The notes beneath the pieces are model-generated. The model was not told the origin of the DNA. It saw only the letters and a list, made by a program, of their open reading frames with translations, and ran no database searches. The translations under genes and the position numbers were made by a program. Shown piece after piece: positions 51,614 through 60,175 of a stretch of 64,000 nt of DNA. The stretch's first letter is position 1. Each line of letters starts with the position of its first letter. The stretch covers positions 310,001-374,000 of the forward strand of contig NZ_VUJV01000003.1 in assembly GCF_008373755.1 (NCBI RefSeq), read 5' to 3'. This DNA is from Nocardioides humilatus (GTDB lineage Bacteria; Actinomycetota; Actinomycetes; Propionibacteriales; Nocardioidaceae).

Positions 51614-53037
51614 CCACCGCAGTCGTCGTCGGCAGCGGGCCCAATGGGCTCGCTGGCGCCATCAGGCTGGCCCAGGCCGGGGTCGAGGTCACGGTGCTCG
51701 AGGCCTACGACCGGCCCGGTGGCGGCACCCGCACCAGCGAGCTGACCCTGCCGGGGGTGCTCCACGACGACTGCGCAGCGTTCCACCCGACAGCGGTGGC
51801 GTCGCCGTACCTCTCCTCGCTGGGACTGGAGCGCCACGGACTGCGGTGGCTCTGGCCCGAGGTCGACCTCGCGCACCCGCTGGACGACGGTCGGGCCGGG
51901 ATCGCGGCACGCGACATGGACGCCACCGTGGCGAGCCTCGGCGGTGACGGGGCGCGGTGGCGGCGGATCTTCGCTCCGATCGTCCGCAACTTCGACGACC
52001 TGATCAGCGAGGTCTTCCAGCCGGTCGCGCACCTCCCCCGCCACCCGATCACGCTCGGGCGCTTCGGCGTGAAGGCGCTCATGCCGGCCACGTGGACCAC
52101 CGGGCGGTTCAGCGACGACCCGGCGCGAGCCCTGTTCATGGGCGTCGCAGCGCACTCCTTCGGGCGGCTCGACACCCCGCTGAGCGGGTCCGTCGGGCTG
52201 ATGCTCACCGGCACGGCGCACGCCGTCGGCTGGCCGGTCGCCGAAGGCGGCACCGAGGCCATCACCCGCGCGCTGCTGACCGAGTTCGCCTCCCTCGGCG
52301 GCAAGGTGCGCACCGGTGTCCGCGTGACCTCGCTCGACGAGCTGCGCGACCTGACCGGCACCGCCCCCGACATCGTGCTCCTCGACACCGCGCCCGCGGG
52401 CGTGCTGGAGATCGTCGGCGACCGGTTGCCCGGACGCGTACGGCGGGCACTCACCCGCTACTCCTACGGTCCGGCCGCCTTCAAGGTCGACTACGCCATC
52501 GAGGGCGACATCCCGTGGACCAACCCCGACTGTCGACGCGCCGGCACCCTGCACCTCGGCGGCTCGGCCGAGCAGATCCGCGCGATCGAGGCGGGCACCG
52601 TGGGCGGCACCATGGCCGAGCAGCCGTTCGTGCTCCTGGGCCAGCAGTACCTCTGCGACCCCACGCGGTCCAGCGGCACAGCCAACCCCATCTACGCCTA
52701 CGCCCACGTGCCTCACGGCTACACCGGCGACGCAACCGAGGCCGTGACCCGGCAGATCGAGCGGTTCGCCCCCGGCTTCCGCGACCGGATCCTCGCGACC
52801 TCCACGCGTGACCCGGCCGGCCTCGAGACCTACAACGCCAACTACGTCGGCGGTGACATCTCTGCGGGCGCCAACACCGCCCGGCAGATCGCATTCCGCC
52901 CGCGGGTGGGGCTCAACCCCTATGCCCTCGGCGTCGACGGGGTCTACCTGTGCTCGTCAGCGACGCCGCCCGGTGCGGGCGTCCACGGCATGGGTGGGTT
53001 CAACGCGGCCGAGGCAGCGCTCGACCGACTGCGCTGA
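51610..53037 (+). CDS. Phytoene desaturase-like FAD-dependent oxidoreductase
   Basis: A 475-residue flavoprotein. The FAD loop GSGPNGLAGAI lies at 8-18, GGGTRTSEL marks the usual second motif, and the C-terminus ends with GAGVHGMGGFNAA, the CrtI/PYROXD2-type FAD signature. The NAD(P) site is not obvious, so oxygen or a membrane quinone may be the acceptor. Substrate is unknown; a carotenoid or lipid desaturase fits the DUF3556 neighbour. It begins on a GTG overlapping the DUF3556 stop. Confidence 0.88.
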   Translation: MTTAVVVGSGPNGLAGAIRLAQAGVEVTVLEAYDRPGGGTRTSELTLPGVLHDDCAAFHPTAVASPYLSSLGLERHGLRWLWPEVDLAHPLDDGRAGIAARDMDATVASLGGDGARWRRIFAPIVRNFDDLISEVFQPVAHLPRHPITLGRFGVKALMPATWTTGRFSDDPARALFMGVAAHSFGRLDTPLSGSVGLMLTGTAHAVGWPVAEGGTEAITRALLTEFASLGGKVRTGVRVTSLDELRDLTGTAPDIVLLDTAPAGVLEIVGDRLPGRVRRALTRYSYGPAAFKVDYAIEGDIPWTNPDCRRAGTLHLGGSAEQIRAIEAGTVGGTMAEQPFVLLGQQYLCDPTRSSGTANPIYAYAHVPHGYTGDATEAVTRQIERFAPGFRDRILATSTRDPAGLETYNANYVGGDISAGANTARQIAFRPRVGLNPYALGVDGVYLCSSATPPGAGVHGMGGFNAAEAALDRLR

Positions 53038-53047
53038 TCAGAAGAGG

Positions 53048-53386
53048 TCAGGCGCGGGGTGCGGCGGTGAACCCGGCAGCGCCCTCGGCGATCGACACGA
53101 TCTCGCAAGGTTCGATCAGGATCGGCGCGCTGCCGATGATCTGCGACCCGGGCGACTCCGCCGCGACGGCCGAGAACGACTCCTGGAAAGCAGCCCGCGC
53201 CGCGTCGTCGGCGAAGACGTAGCACCCCTCGAACCACTGTCCGGGCAGCATCCGCCACGTCTTGTAGGCCAGGCCGTCCATCCCGGTGAAGCGGGCGTGG
53301 GAGGTGTCGGCGACATAGGTCGCGAGCGTCTCCTCGACCCCTTCCGGTGCGGCGGCGAGCGACCAGCGGACGGTCAGACCCTTCAC
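53048..53386 (-). CDS. YdhR/antibiotic-biosynthesis-monooxygenase-like small protein
   Basis: A 112-residue alpha-beta barrel-type protein. It begins VKGLTVRWSLAAAPEGVEE and carries GLAYKTWRML, the pattern of the YdhR/ABM dimeric ferredoxin-like fold. Such proteins are small heme- or cofactor-free oxygenases or chaperones. A GAGGAG five bases before the GTG supports the start. It is 10 bases from the convergent CrtI-like gene and 33 bases after the pepA stop. Function is unknown. Confidence 0.78.
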   Translation of the reverse strand: MKGLTVRWSLAAAPEGVEETLATYVADTSHARFTGMDGLAYKTWRMLPGQWFEGCYVFADDAARAAFQESFSAVAAESPGSQIIGSAPILIEPCEIVSIAEGAAGFTAAPRA

Positions 53387-53418
53387 GTGCTTCTCCTCGG
53401 TGCTGCTCGGTGGTGATG

Positions 53419-55020
53419 TCAGTCGTGGTGGATGCCGGCGAGCGGCTCGGCCTGACCGAGCCAGGTGAGCAGCAGTCGAGCGCCGAAGCCGGACGGCCCG
53501 ACGGTCCACTCGTGGAGCTCCTTCTCGACGTCGCCGACCGAGGCGATGTCGAGGTGGGCCCACGGCAGGCCGCCGGTGAAGTGCTGGAGGAAGAGTGCCG
53601 CGGTGATCGCGCCCGGGTTGCCGGCCGCGTTGTCGGCGTCGGCCACCTTGGAGGCGAGCCGCTCCTCGTAGCCGGCGTAGAGCGGGAAGCGCCACAGCGG
53701 CTCTCCTGCCGTCTCCCCCGCCTCGCTCAGTGCAGCAGCGAGCGTGTCGTCGGTGGCGAAGAAGCCACCGACCTGCTGGCCGAGCGCGACCTTCATCGCG
53801 CCGGTCAGGGTCGCGACATCGACGAGGACGGTCGGCTCGAGCTCGGCCGCCGCGTAGGCCAGCGCGTCGGCGAGGACCAGGCGGCCCTCGGCGTCGGTGT
53901 TGGTGACCTCGGTCGTGCGGCCACCCCAGTGCCGGATGACGTCGCCGGGTCGGAGCGCCGAGCCGGACACCGCGTTCTCGGCCGCCGGCACCAGGCCGGT
54001 GACGCGGATCGGACACCCGAGGTCGGCGAGAGCGGCCATCGTGGCCAGCACCACCGCACCGCCGGTCATGTCGCGCTTCATCGACACCATGCTGGGACCG
54101 GGCTTGATCGAGAGGCCGCCGGTGTCGAACGTGATGCCCTTGCCGACCAAGACGAGGTGCGGGAGCTTCTTGATCGCCCGCGTCGACGTGCCCGACGGCC
54201 GGTAGTCGAGCCGGATCAGGCGTGGCGGGGTCGCCGATCCCTTGCCCACGCCGACGATGCCGCCGAAGCCTTCGCTCTCGAGCGCCTTCTCGTCCCAGAC
54301 CCGGACCTCGAGGCCGGCGGCCTCGGCGATCTCCTCGGCCTGACCGGCGAGCCACGCGGGGTTCTTCAGGTTGCTCGGCACGGTGGCGAGCATCCGCGCC
54401 CGCCAACCCGCCCCGCCGATCGCGACCGCGCGAGCGAGCGCAGGCTGGTCGGCGTCGAGCGATCCGGGGGGAGTCGCGATGACCACCCGTCGTACGGGCG
54501 TGTGCTCGGGGCCGCTCGACCGCCAGTGGAACCCGAAAGAGCCGAGCATGGTGCCGGCGACGAACGCCTCGAGGGCCTTCTCCCCCGGCACGTCGGGTCC
54601 GTCGGGTGCGACAGCGGGGATGGAGGTCGCCACGGCGTCACGGTCGCGGACCGCTCGCGCGAGCGCGGCGCCCGCCCGTCGCAGGTCGACGGGACGCGCG
54701 GCCCCCACTCCGACCAGGAGCGCGAGGCGTAACGAAGGGTTGGTGGCGGTCCCGACGGGCACCGGCACCTCGGCGACCTCGCCGACGGCGCCGGTCATCC
54801 GGCGCAGCTCGGCGACGCCGAGAAGATCGATACCGGTCTCCTCGATCAGGTCGGCAGCGCCCGGGCCGAGCAGGACGCTCGGACCCTCGGAAGGATCGCC
54901 GACCGGACCGGGTAGGACCGGAACTGCCACCACGTCGACACCGACGATGGCGGCAGGAGGGAGTTCGCTGAGTGCGAACTCAGGGGGTGAAACCTGGCTT
55001 GGAAGGACGGGGTCCGTCAC
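53419..55020 (-). CDS. pepA: Leucyl aminopeptidase (M17)
   Basis: A 533-residue cytoplasmic zinc aminopeptidase. The N-terminal macro-like domain spans about 1-190 and the catalytic domain about 200-533. Metal and catalytic motifs are clear: the lysine in LVGKGITFDTGG, the aspartate in MKRDMTGG, and NTDAEGRL with the general-base Arg. It releases N-terminal amino acids and acts in protein turnover, with possible DNA-binding roles in some bacteria. Its GTG overlaps the stop of the DUF3117 gene (GTGA). Confidence 0.95.
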   Translation of the reverse strand: MTDPVLPSQVSPPEFALSELPPAAIVGVDVVAVPVLPGPVGDPSEGPSVLLGPGAADLIEETGIDLLGVAELRRMTGAVGEVAEVPVPVGTATNPSLRLALLVGVGAARPVDLRRAGAALARAVRDRDAVATSIPAVAPDGPDVPGEKALEAFVAGTMLGSFGFHWRSSGPEHTPVRRVVIATPPGSLDADQPALARAVAIGGAGWRARMLATVPSNLKNPAWLAGQAEEIAEAAGLEVRVWDEKALESEGFGGIVGVGKGSATPPRLIRLDYRPSGTSTRAIKKLPHLVLVGKGITFDTGGLSIKPGPSMVSMKRDMTGGAVVLATMAALADLGCPIRVTGLVPAAENAVSGSALRPGDVIRHWGGRTTEVTNTDAEGRLVLADALAYAAAELEPTVLVDVATLTGAMKVALGQQVGGFFATDDTLAAALSEAGETAGEPLWRFPLYAGYEERLASKVADADNAAGNPGAITAALFLQHFTGGLPWAHLDIASVGDVEKELHEWTVGPSGFGARLLLTWLGQAEPLAGIHHD

Positions 55021-55184
55021 CCGACGACGTTCTTGAGCGCGTCACCGAGGGCACCCGCCTCTTCGGCGTTGAGCTCGACGACCAGACGGCCGCCGCCCTC
55101 AAGCGGGACGCGCATCACGATGCCGCGACCCTCCTTGGTGACCTCCAGCGGACCGTCACCGGTCCGAGGCTTCATCGCCGCCAT
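55017..55184 (-). CDS. DUF3117 domain protein
   Basis: A 55-residue protein that matches the Actinobacteria-wide DUF3117 family over its whole length (MAAMKPRTGDGPLEV, then GGRLVVELNAEEAGALGDAL). It is basic at the front, hydrophobic in the middle and ends in a helix. No function is assigned. The ATG at 55184 gives the exact family length. It is translationally coupled to pepA. A 100-base gap separates it from the DivIVA-like gene. Confidence 0.93.
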   Translation of the reverse strand: MAAMKPRTGDGPLEVTKEGRGIVMRVPLEGGGRLVVELNAEEAGALGDALKNVVG

Positions 55185-55284
55185 GCGGCACACCCCTCTT
55201 CCCATCAGCTGTGGCAGACCTGCTCTCCGCAGGTCCGGCTGCACCATTATCGCTTATGCCCCTGCGACCGCGCAGCAGTGGCCA

Positions 55285-55578
55285 TCACTCCGCGTCAGGA
55301 GCGCGTGCCGGATCCTGCGCAGCACGCAGTTCCTGCTCCATCGCCAAGCGCGCGAGAAGTGCGTCGACCTCGGCCATCCGATAGCCCCGGAAGGCCAGCG
55401 AGAAGCGCACCCGACGCAGGTCGTCGGCGGTCAGTGCGCGGTCGGCGGGCACGCGTGCGTCGGGCCGGTCGTCGAAGGCCGGCTTCATCGGTTCGCCGCG
55501 TCCGGCGGCCAGCATGGCGATGCCACCCATCGCCAGCACGATGAGTACGGCGAACACCCACATCATGGTCTGAGGCAT
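55285..55578 (-). CDS. DivIVA-like small membrane protein
   Basis: A 97-residue protein. An N-terminal transmembrane helix (MMWVFAVLIVLAMGGIAMLA) is followed by a loop and a short DivIVA-type motif (FRGYRMAEVDALLARLA) that matches the membrane-targeting and helix-start part of DivIVA, without its long coiled coil. It may help place envelope proteins or interact with Wag31. An AGGAG seven bases before the ATG fixes the start. It lies 17 bases after the LOG gene. Confidence 0.85.
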   Translation of the reverse strand: MPQTMMWVFAVLIVLAMGGIAMLAAGRGEPMKPAFDDRPDARVPADRALTADDLRRVRFSLAFRGYRMAEVDALLARLAMEQELRAAQDPARAPDAE

Positions 55579-55595
55579 CCCGGTCTCCTGAGGTC

Positions 55596-56330
55596 TCAGC
55601 CCTGGTGGTGGCGGCTGCGTGCCGCCGCCATCAGCGCGACGGCCTCGTCGACGTCATCGGTGACGACCATCCGGTCGATGTCGGACTGCGCGATCTTGCC
55701 GGAGGCGAGCACGGTGTCCTTCAGCCACGCGATGAGGCCGGACCAATAGTCGACGCCGAGCAGGACGACCGGGAACTCCGTGACCTTCTGGGTCTGCGCC
55801 AAGGTGACCGCCTCGAACATCTCGTCGAGGGTGCCGATGCCGCCCGGGAGCACGATGAATCCCTGGGAGTACTTCACGAACATCGTCTTGCGGACGAAGA
55901 AGTAGCGGAACACGATGCCGACGTCGACCCACTCGTTGAGGCCCGCCTCGAAGGGCAGCTCGACGCCGAGCCCGACGCTGATGCCGCCGGCCTCGCTGGC
56001 CCCGCGGTTGGCCGCCTCCATCGCGCCCGGACCACCGCCGGTGATCACCGAGAACCCGGCCTCGACCAACTTGCGGCCGACCTCGATGCCCTGCGCGTAG
56101 GCCGGGTCGTCCTCCCGGGTGCGGGCCGAGCCGAAGACACCGATCGCGGCGCCGAGCTCGGCCAGCGTGCCGAAGCCCTCGACGAACTCGGACTGGATCC
56201 GCAGCACCCGCCACGGGTCGGTGTGGACCCAGTCGGTCGGGCCGCGCGAGTCGAGCAGACGCTGGTCGGTGGTCGATCCGTCGATCTGGGCGCGACGCTG
56301 GATCACCGGCCCCTTGAACTTGGCCTTCAC
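55596..56330 (-). CDS. LOG family protein (TIGR00730, cytokinin riboside 5'-monophosphate phosphoribohydrolase-like)
   Basis: A 244-residue Rossmann-fold protein. The LOG signature is intact: GGGPGAMEAANRGA near 110-123 and PGGIGTLDE near 165-173. Related enzymes cleave nucleotide 5'-monophosphates to bases. The GTG start is supported by GGGGAG six bases upstream and overlaps the dapE stop codon (GTGA). The order dapE-LOG-DivIVA-like-DUF3117 also occurs in mycobacteria. Confidence 0.9.
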   Translation of the reverse strand: MKAKFKGPVIQRRAQIDGSTTDQRLLDSRGPTDWVHTDPWRVLRIQSEFVEGFGTLAELGAAIGVFGSARTREDDPAYAQGIEVGRKLVEAGFSVITGGGPGAMEAANRGASEAGGISVGLGVELPFEAGLNEWVDVGIVFRYFFVRKTMFVKYSQGFIVLPGGIGTLDEMFEAVTLAQTQKVTEFPVVLLGVDYWSGLIAWLKDTVLASGKIAQSDIDRMVVTDDVDEAVALMAAARSRHHQG

Positions 56331-57427
56331 TCGCCACTCCCCTTCTCGGCGCCGGACGTCAGCCAGGCTCGCAACTGGTCCTCGCACCGCTGGATCTGCT
56401 CCACCGGCACGTGCTCGTCCTGCTTGTGAGCCAGCATCGGGTCCCCGGGACCGAAGTTGACGGCAGGCACGCCGAGCGCCGTGAAGCGCGCGACGTCGGT
56501 CCACCCGAACTTGGGGTTGACCTCACCACCCACCGCGTCGATGAACGCCTTCGCCGCGGGCCGGTCGAGTCCGGGCAGCGCACCTGGTGCGGTGTCGGTC
56601 AGCGTGACGTCGTACGGGTCGAAGAAGGCGGTGACGAACGCCAGGGCCTCCTCCTCCGACCGGTCGGGGGCGAAGCGGTAGTTGACGGTGACGACGCACT
56701 CGTCGGGGATCACGTTGCCCGCGACGCCTCCGCTGATGCCGACGGCGTTGAGGCCCTCGTGATACTCGAGCCCGTCGATGACCGGCTTGCGCGCCTCGAA
56801 CGCGTTGAGCCGATGGAGTACGTCGGACGCCCCGTGGATCGCGTTGACCCCGCGCCAGCTGCGCGCCGAGTGGGCCCGCTCCCCGCGGGTGCGCACGTCG
56901 ACGCGGAGCGTGCCCTGGCAGCCGGCCTCGACGACGGCGTTGGAGGGCTCCATCAGCACGGCGAAGTCGGCCTCGAGCAGGTGCGGGTCGGACTCGCTGA
57001 GGAGCCGGAGCCCGTTGTACTTCGAATCGATCTCCTCGCACTCGTAGAGCACGAACGTCAGGTCGTGCACCGGTGCGGTGACGGTCGCTGCGAGCCGGAG
57101 GATGACGGCGTCGCCACCCTTCATGTCGCACGTGCCGAGCCCCCACAGGATCCCGAGACCCTCGTCGAGTCGGGTCGGGAAGTTGGCGTTGACCGGCACC
57201 GTGTCGAGGTGGCCCGCGATCACCACCCGACTGGGCCGGCCGAGGTCGGTGCGCGCGACCACCGTGTTGCCGCGTCGCCCGACGGCGAGGTGAGGCAGCG
57301 CACGCAGCGCGATCTCGACGGCGTCGGCGATCTCCTGCTCGTTGTGCGACACCGACTCGATGTCGCAGAGCTGCCGGGTCAGCGTGACGGCGTCAGCGGT
57401 CAGGTCCAGCCCAGGTGTCGTGGCCAT
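56327..57427 (-). CDS. dapE: Succinyl-diaminopimelate desuccinylase
   Basis: A 366-residue M20-family metallopeptidase. Metal ligands appear as the HLD in AGHLDTVP, the D in GLGTCDMKGGD, the catalytic EE in YECEEID and the final H in GDPMLAHKQDEHVP. DapE makes L,L-diaminopimelate from its N-succinyl form, needed for peptidoglycan and lysine. The ATG at 57427 gives normal family length; upstream in-frame sequence is not conserved. It heads the minus-strand operon. Confidence 0.93.
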   Translation of the reverse strand: MATTPGLDLTADAVTLTRQLCDIESVSHNEQEIADAVEIALRALPHLAVGRRGNTVVARTDLGRPSRVVIAGHLDTVPVNANFPTRLDEGLGILWGLGTCDMKGGDAVILRLAATVTAPVHDLTFVLYECEEIDSKYNGLRLLSESDPHLLEADFAVLMEPSNAVVEAGCQGTLRVDVRTRGERAHSARSWRGVNAIHGASDVLHRLNAFEARKPVIDGLEYHEGLNAVGISGGVAGNVIPDECVVTVNYRFAPDRSEEEALAFVTAFFDPYDVTLTDTAPGALPGLDRPAAKAFIDAVGGEVNPKFGWTDVARFTALGVPAVNFGPGDPMLAHKQDEHVPVEQIQRCEDQLRAWLTSGAEKGSGE

Positions 57428-57608
57428 GCCCTCATCCAACCAGCCCGGCCCCACCGGCGGTCCAGATCCTGCACCGACCGGGTCCAGATCCAGTACTAGG
57501 CCCAGTCGCGCGCGCTTCCTAGCGTCGAAGACACCGCCCCGGTCTGTCGCATCGTGACAACGGATGTCACGCAGGAGGGGTAAACCGTCCCAGCTCTCGG
57601 AGGCACCG

Positions 57609-59186
57609 ATGCCCACCCACCGATTCGCCACCGCCGGTGCAGCCACCAGCGCCGTCGTCGCTGCGCTCGTCGTGCTTCCCACGACGGTCGCCCAGGCGAC
57701 CGTCACGTGCCGCGGGGTGACCGCCACCCACGTCGGCACCGAAGGTCCCGACACGATCAACGGCACCGAAGGACGCGACGTCGTTGCAGCCCTCGGCGGC
57801 AACGACACCGTCTTCGGGTTCGGCGGTGACGACCTGATCTGCCTCGGCGACGGCAACGACGTCGCCTACGGCTTGGCCGGGGTCAACACGTTCGTGCCGG
57901 GCGCCGGCAACGACTACGTCTACGGCAACGGCGAGGGAGGCGTCGACGACACCGTGGTCTACGAGGACGCGCCCGGACCGGTCGGGGTCAACCTGACGAC
58001 GGGCCTGACCTGGGCGGCGAGCGGCGAGGACCACCTGTCCGCCGTGGCGTCGGTCGTCGGCAGCTTCTACAACGACCAGTTCATCGGCAACGCCGACGCC
58101 AATCTCTTGTGGGGCGGCGAGGGCAACGACGACCTCCGAGGCGGCGACGGCCCTGACCAGCTCAACGGCGGAGCGGGTTTCGACGTACTCGGCGGCGAGG
58201 GAGCCGACGACAACCTCCAAGGTGGCGCCGGGCGCGACGGACTGGACGGTGGCCTGGGCAGCGACTACATCGACGGCTACATCGCCGGGCTGGCCGGAGC
58301 ACCTGAGGGCGACCGCGTCAGCTACTTCTCTGCGCCGCAGGGCGTCGTTGCCGACCTCGTCGCCGGCACGGTGAACAGCGGCGGCTACCAGGACTCCCTG
58401 GCCAACATCGGCTCGATCACCGGTTCCGAGTATGACGACCAGATCTTTGGCGACGGTGGTTCGAACCTGCTGACCGCAGGCGCCGGTAACGACGTGGTGG
58501 ACGGCCGAGGGGGCGACGACCAGGTGGTCTCCGGCCTCGGCAACGACGACGAGACCGGCGGCACCGGGACCGACCTGCTCAACCTCGAGTACGCCACCGG
58601 GCCGGTCCGCGCCGACCTGGGCACGGGCGTCGTGTCGGGTCTCGGCACCGACGTGGCCGATGGCTTCGAGGACCTGCGCGGCGGAGGATACGCCGACCGG
58701 CTCACCGGGACCTCCGGGCCCAACCGCATCGACGGCGCCGGAGGCGACGACACCCTGGTCGCTGCCGGCCCTGGCGACGACAGCCTCAGCGGGTCCGCCG
58801 GCAACGACGTCTTCGTCCCCGCTGCCGGCGACGACGTGATCGTCGGTGGCGATGGCGCGGACACGGTGCGCTTCTCCTCCGCAGCCGCGCCCGTCACGGC
58901 ATCGCTGCTCACGCAGCAGGCCACCGGCGCCGGCACCGACACGCTCGTCCTCGTCGAGCGCCTGGTCGGCAGCCGGTTCGCTGACCGGCTCACGGGCGAC
59001 GCGGCCGCCAACCAACTGCGCGGTGCGGGCGGCAACGACACGCTCAACGGCGCGGCCGGCAACGACGTCCTCGGTGGAGACGCCGGCAACGACTACCTGC
59101 TCGGCGGCGGGGGCACCGACCGGTGCGACGGGATGGCCGGGACCGACCGGGCGAGCACGTGCGAAACGGTGCTCAGCGTCCCCTGA
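57609..59186 (+). CDS. Secreted RTX (hemolysin-type) calcium-binding repeat protein
   Basis: A 525-residue secreted protein. A signal peptide (ending VAQAT, about residue 32) precedes a protein made almost entirely of RTX nonapeptides of the pattern GGxGxDxux, in several blocks (for example GGEGNDDLRGGDGPD and GGAGNDVL near the end). Interspersed spacer units of the type FSSAAAPVTASL lack the motif. Calcium would fold it outside the cell. No catalytic domain is present and no type I exporter is nearby, so Sec export is likely. GGAGG six bases before the ATG fixes the start. Confidence 0.9.
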   Translation: MPTHRFATAGAATSAVVAALVVLPTTVAQATVTCRGVTATHVGTEGPDTINGTEGRDVVAALGGNDTVFGFGGDDLICLGDGNDVAYGLAGVNTFVPGAGNDYVYGNGEGGVDDTVVYEDAPGPVGVNLTTGLTWAASGEDHLSAVASVVGSFYNDQFIGNADANLLWGGEGNDDLRGGDGPDQLNGGAGFDVLGGEGADDNLQGGAGRDGLDGGLGSDYIDGYIAGLAGAPEGDRVSYFSAPQGVVADLVAGTVNSGGYQDSLANIGSITGSEYDDQIFGDGGSNLLTAGAGNDVVDGRGGDDQVVSGLGNDDETGGTGTDLLNLEYATGPVRADLGTGVVSGLGTDVADGFEDLRGGGYADRLTGTSGPNRIDGAGGDDTLVAAGPGDDSLSGSAGNDVFVPAAGDDVIVGGDGADTVRFSSAAAPVTASLLTQQATGAGTDTLVLVERLVGSRFADRLTGDAAANQLRGAGGNDTLNGAAGNDVLGGDAGNDYLLGGGGTDRCDGMAGTDRASTCETVLSVP

Positions 59187-59189
59187 CCC

Positions 59190-59495
59190 TCAGATCGCGC
59201 GCGCCAGCGCCGCCACGAGGGCGGCACCGAACACGACGACAAGGAAAGGCGCCCGCGCCATCAGGAGTACGACGGCCGCACCCAGCCCGAGCAGACGAGC
59301 ATCGATCGCGAGCGACTGCCCGTCAGCAAGGACCTGGACAGCGACCAGGGCCGCCAGCAGGCCGACGGGGATCAGGTCGGCGACGCGCTCGGCCACCGGA
59401 TGTGCGAGGACGCGTTGCGGGACCGACAGCCCGGCGACCTTGAGCAGGTAGCAACCGGCCGAGGCCACGAGGATGCCGACCCAGAGCGCGCTCAT
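59190..59495 (-). CDS. azlD: AzlD family branched-chain amino acid exporter subunit
   Basis: A 101-residue membrane protein with three or four transmembrane helices, matching AzlD. It starts with [19 protein letters not shown] and ends with LVVVFGAALVAALARAI. With AzlC it exports branched-chain amino acids. Its ATG overlaps the AzlC stop (ATGA), so the two are made in equal amounts. Confidence 0.9.
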   Translation of the reverse strand: MSALWVGILVASAGCYLLKVAGLSVPQRVLAHPVAERVADLIPVGLLAALVAVQVLADGQSLAIDARLLGLGAAVVLLMARAPFLVVVFGAALVAALARAI

Positions 59496-60175
59496 GGCTG
59501 CACCGCCGCTCGCCTGCGAGCCAGCACGAGACCGGCGGCCACCGCCGCGGCGCCTCCGAGGATGACCGGGACGCCGGCCGGGGTCCACGGCACCAGACCC
59601 ATTGCCGCGCCGGCTCCGACGACCGCGACCACCCGTTGCGGCCACGCGGTCAGCCGTGGCCACAGCAGCCCGAGGAACGCTGCCCCCACTGCGGCATCGA
59701 GCCCGTAGGCGCGCGGGTCGCCGAGCGCTTGCCCGGCGGCCGCGCCGGCCAGGGTCGCCAGGTTCCACAACACGAAGATCGTCACCCCGGTGAGCCGGAA
59801 GGCCAGCCGAGTGCGCCGCGCATCGTCCTGGCCGAGCCCCATCGCCGTCGACTCGTCGATGATCAGCTGAGCGGTGAGCAGGCGCCTCCAACCGCGCACC
59901 TCGAGGTGAGGCGCGAGCGCCAGGCCGTAGAAGGTGTTGCGGCTGCCGAGCAGCAGCGCGGTCAGCGAACCGGCGAGCGGCGCTCCCCCGGCGGCGACCA
60001 CCCCGACGAACGCGAATTGCGACGCCCCGGTGAAGACGAGCAGCGACAGCGCGCACGCCTGCCAGACGTCGAGACCGGAGGCGGCCGCGACGGCACCGAA
60101 CGAGACGCCGTACGCGCCCGTTGCGATGCCGACGCCGAGCGAGTCGACGACGACCTGACGGTCGCCCGGGATCAC
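59492..60175 (-). CDS. azlC: AzlC family branched-chain amino acid exporter subunit
   Basis: A 227-residue protein with about seven transmembrane helices and the AzlC pattern [22 protein letters not shown] and [16 protein letters not shown]. It pairs with AzlD for branched-chain amino acid efflux. Its GTG overlaps the ileS stop codon (GTGA), putting it downstream of an isoleucine-tRNA-sensing T-box. Confidence 0.92.
   Translation of the reverse strand: MIPGDRQVVVDSLGVGIATGAYGVSFGAVAAASGLDVWQACALSLLVFTGASQFAFVGVVAAGGAPLAGSLTALLLGSRNTFYGLALAPHLEVRGWRRLLTAQLIIDESTAMGLGQDDARRTRLAFRLTGVTIFVLWNLATLAGAAAGQALGDPRAYGLDAAVGAAFLGLLWPRLTAWPQRVVAVVGAGAAMGLVPWTPAGVPVILGGAAAVAAGLVLARRRAAVQP

Noticed and set aside
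57609-59186. The repetitive DNA of the RTX gene as a possible satellite or CRISPR-like array
   Set aside because: The periodicity is 27 bases with the reading frame kept, encodes GGxGxDxux units and lacks identical repeats or unique spacers. It is coding.
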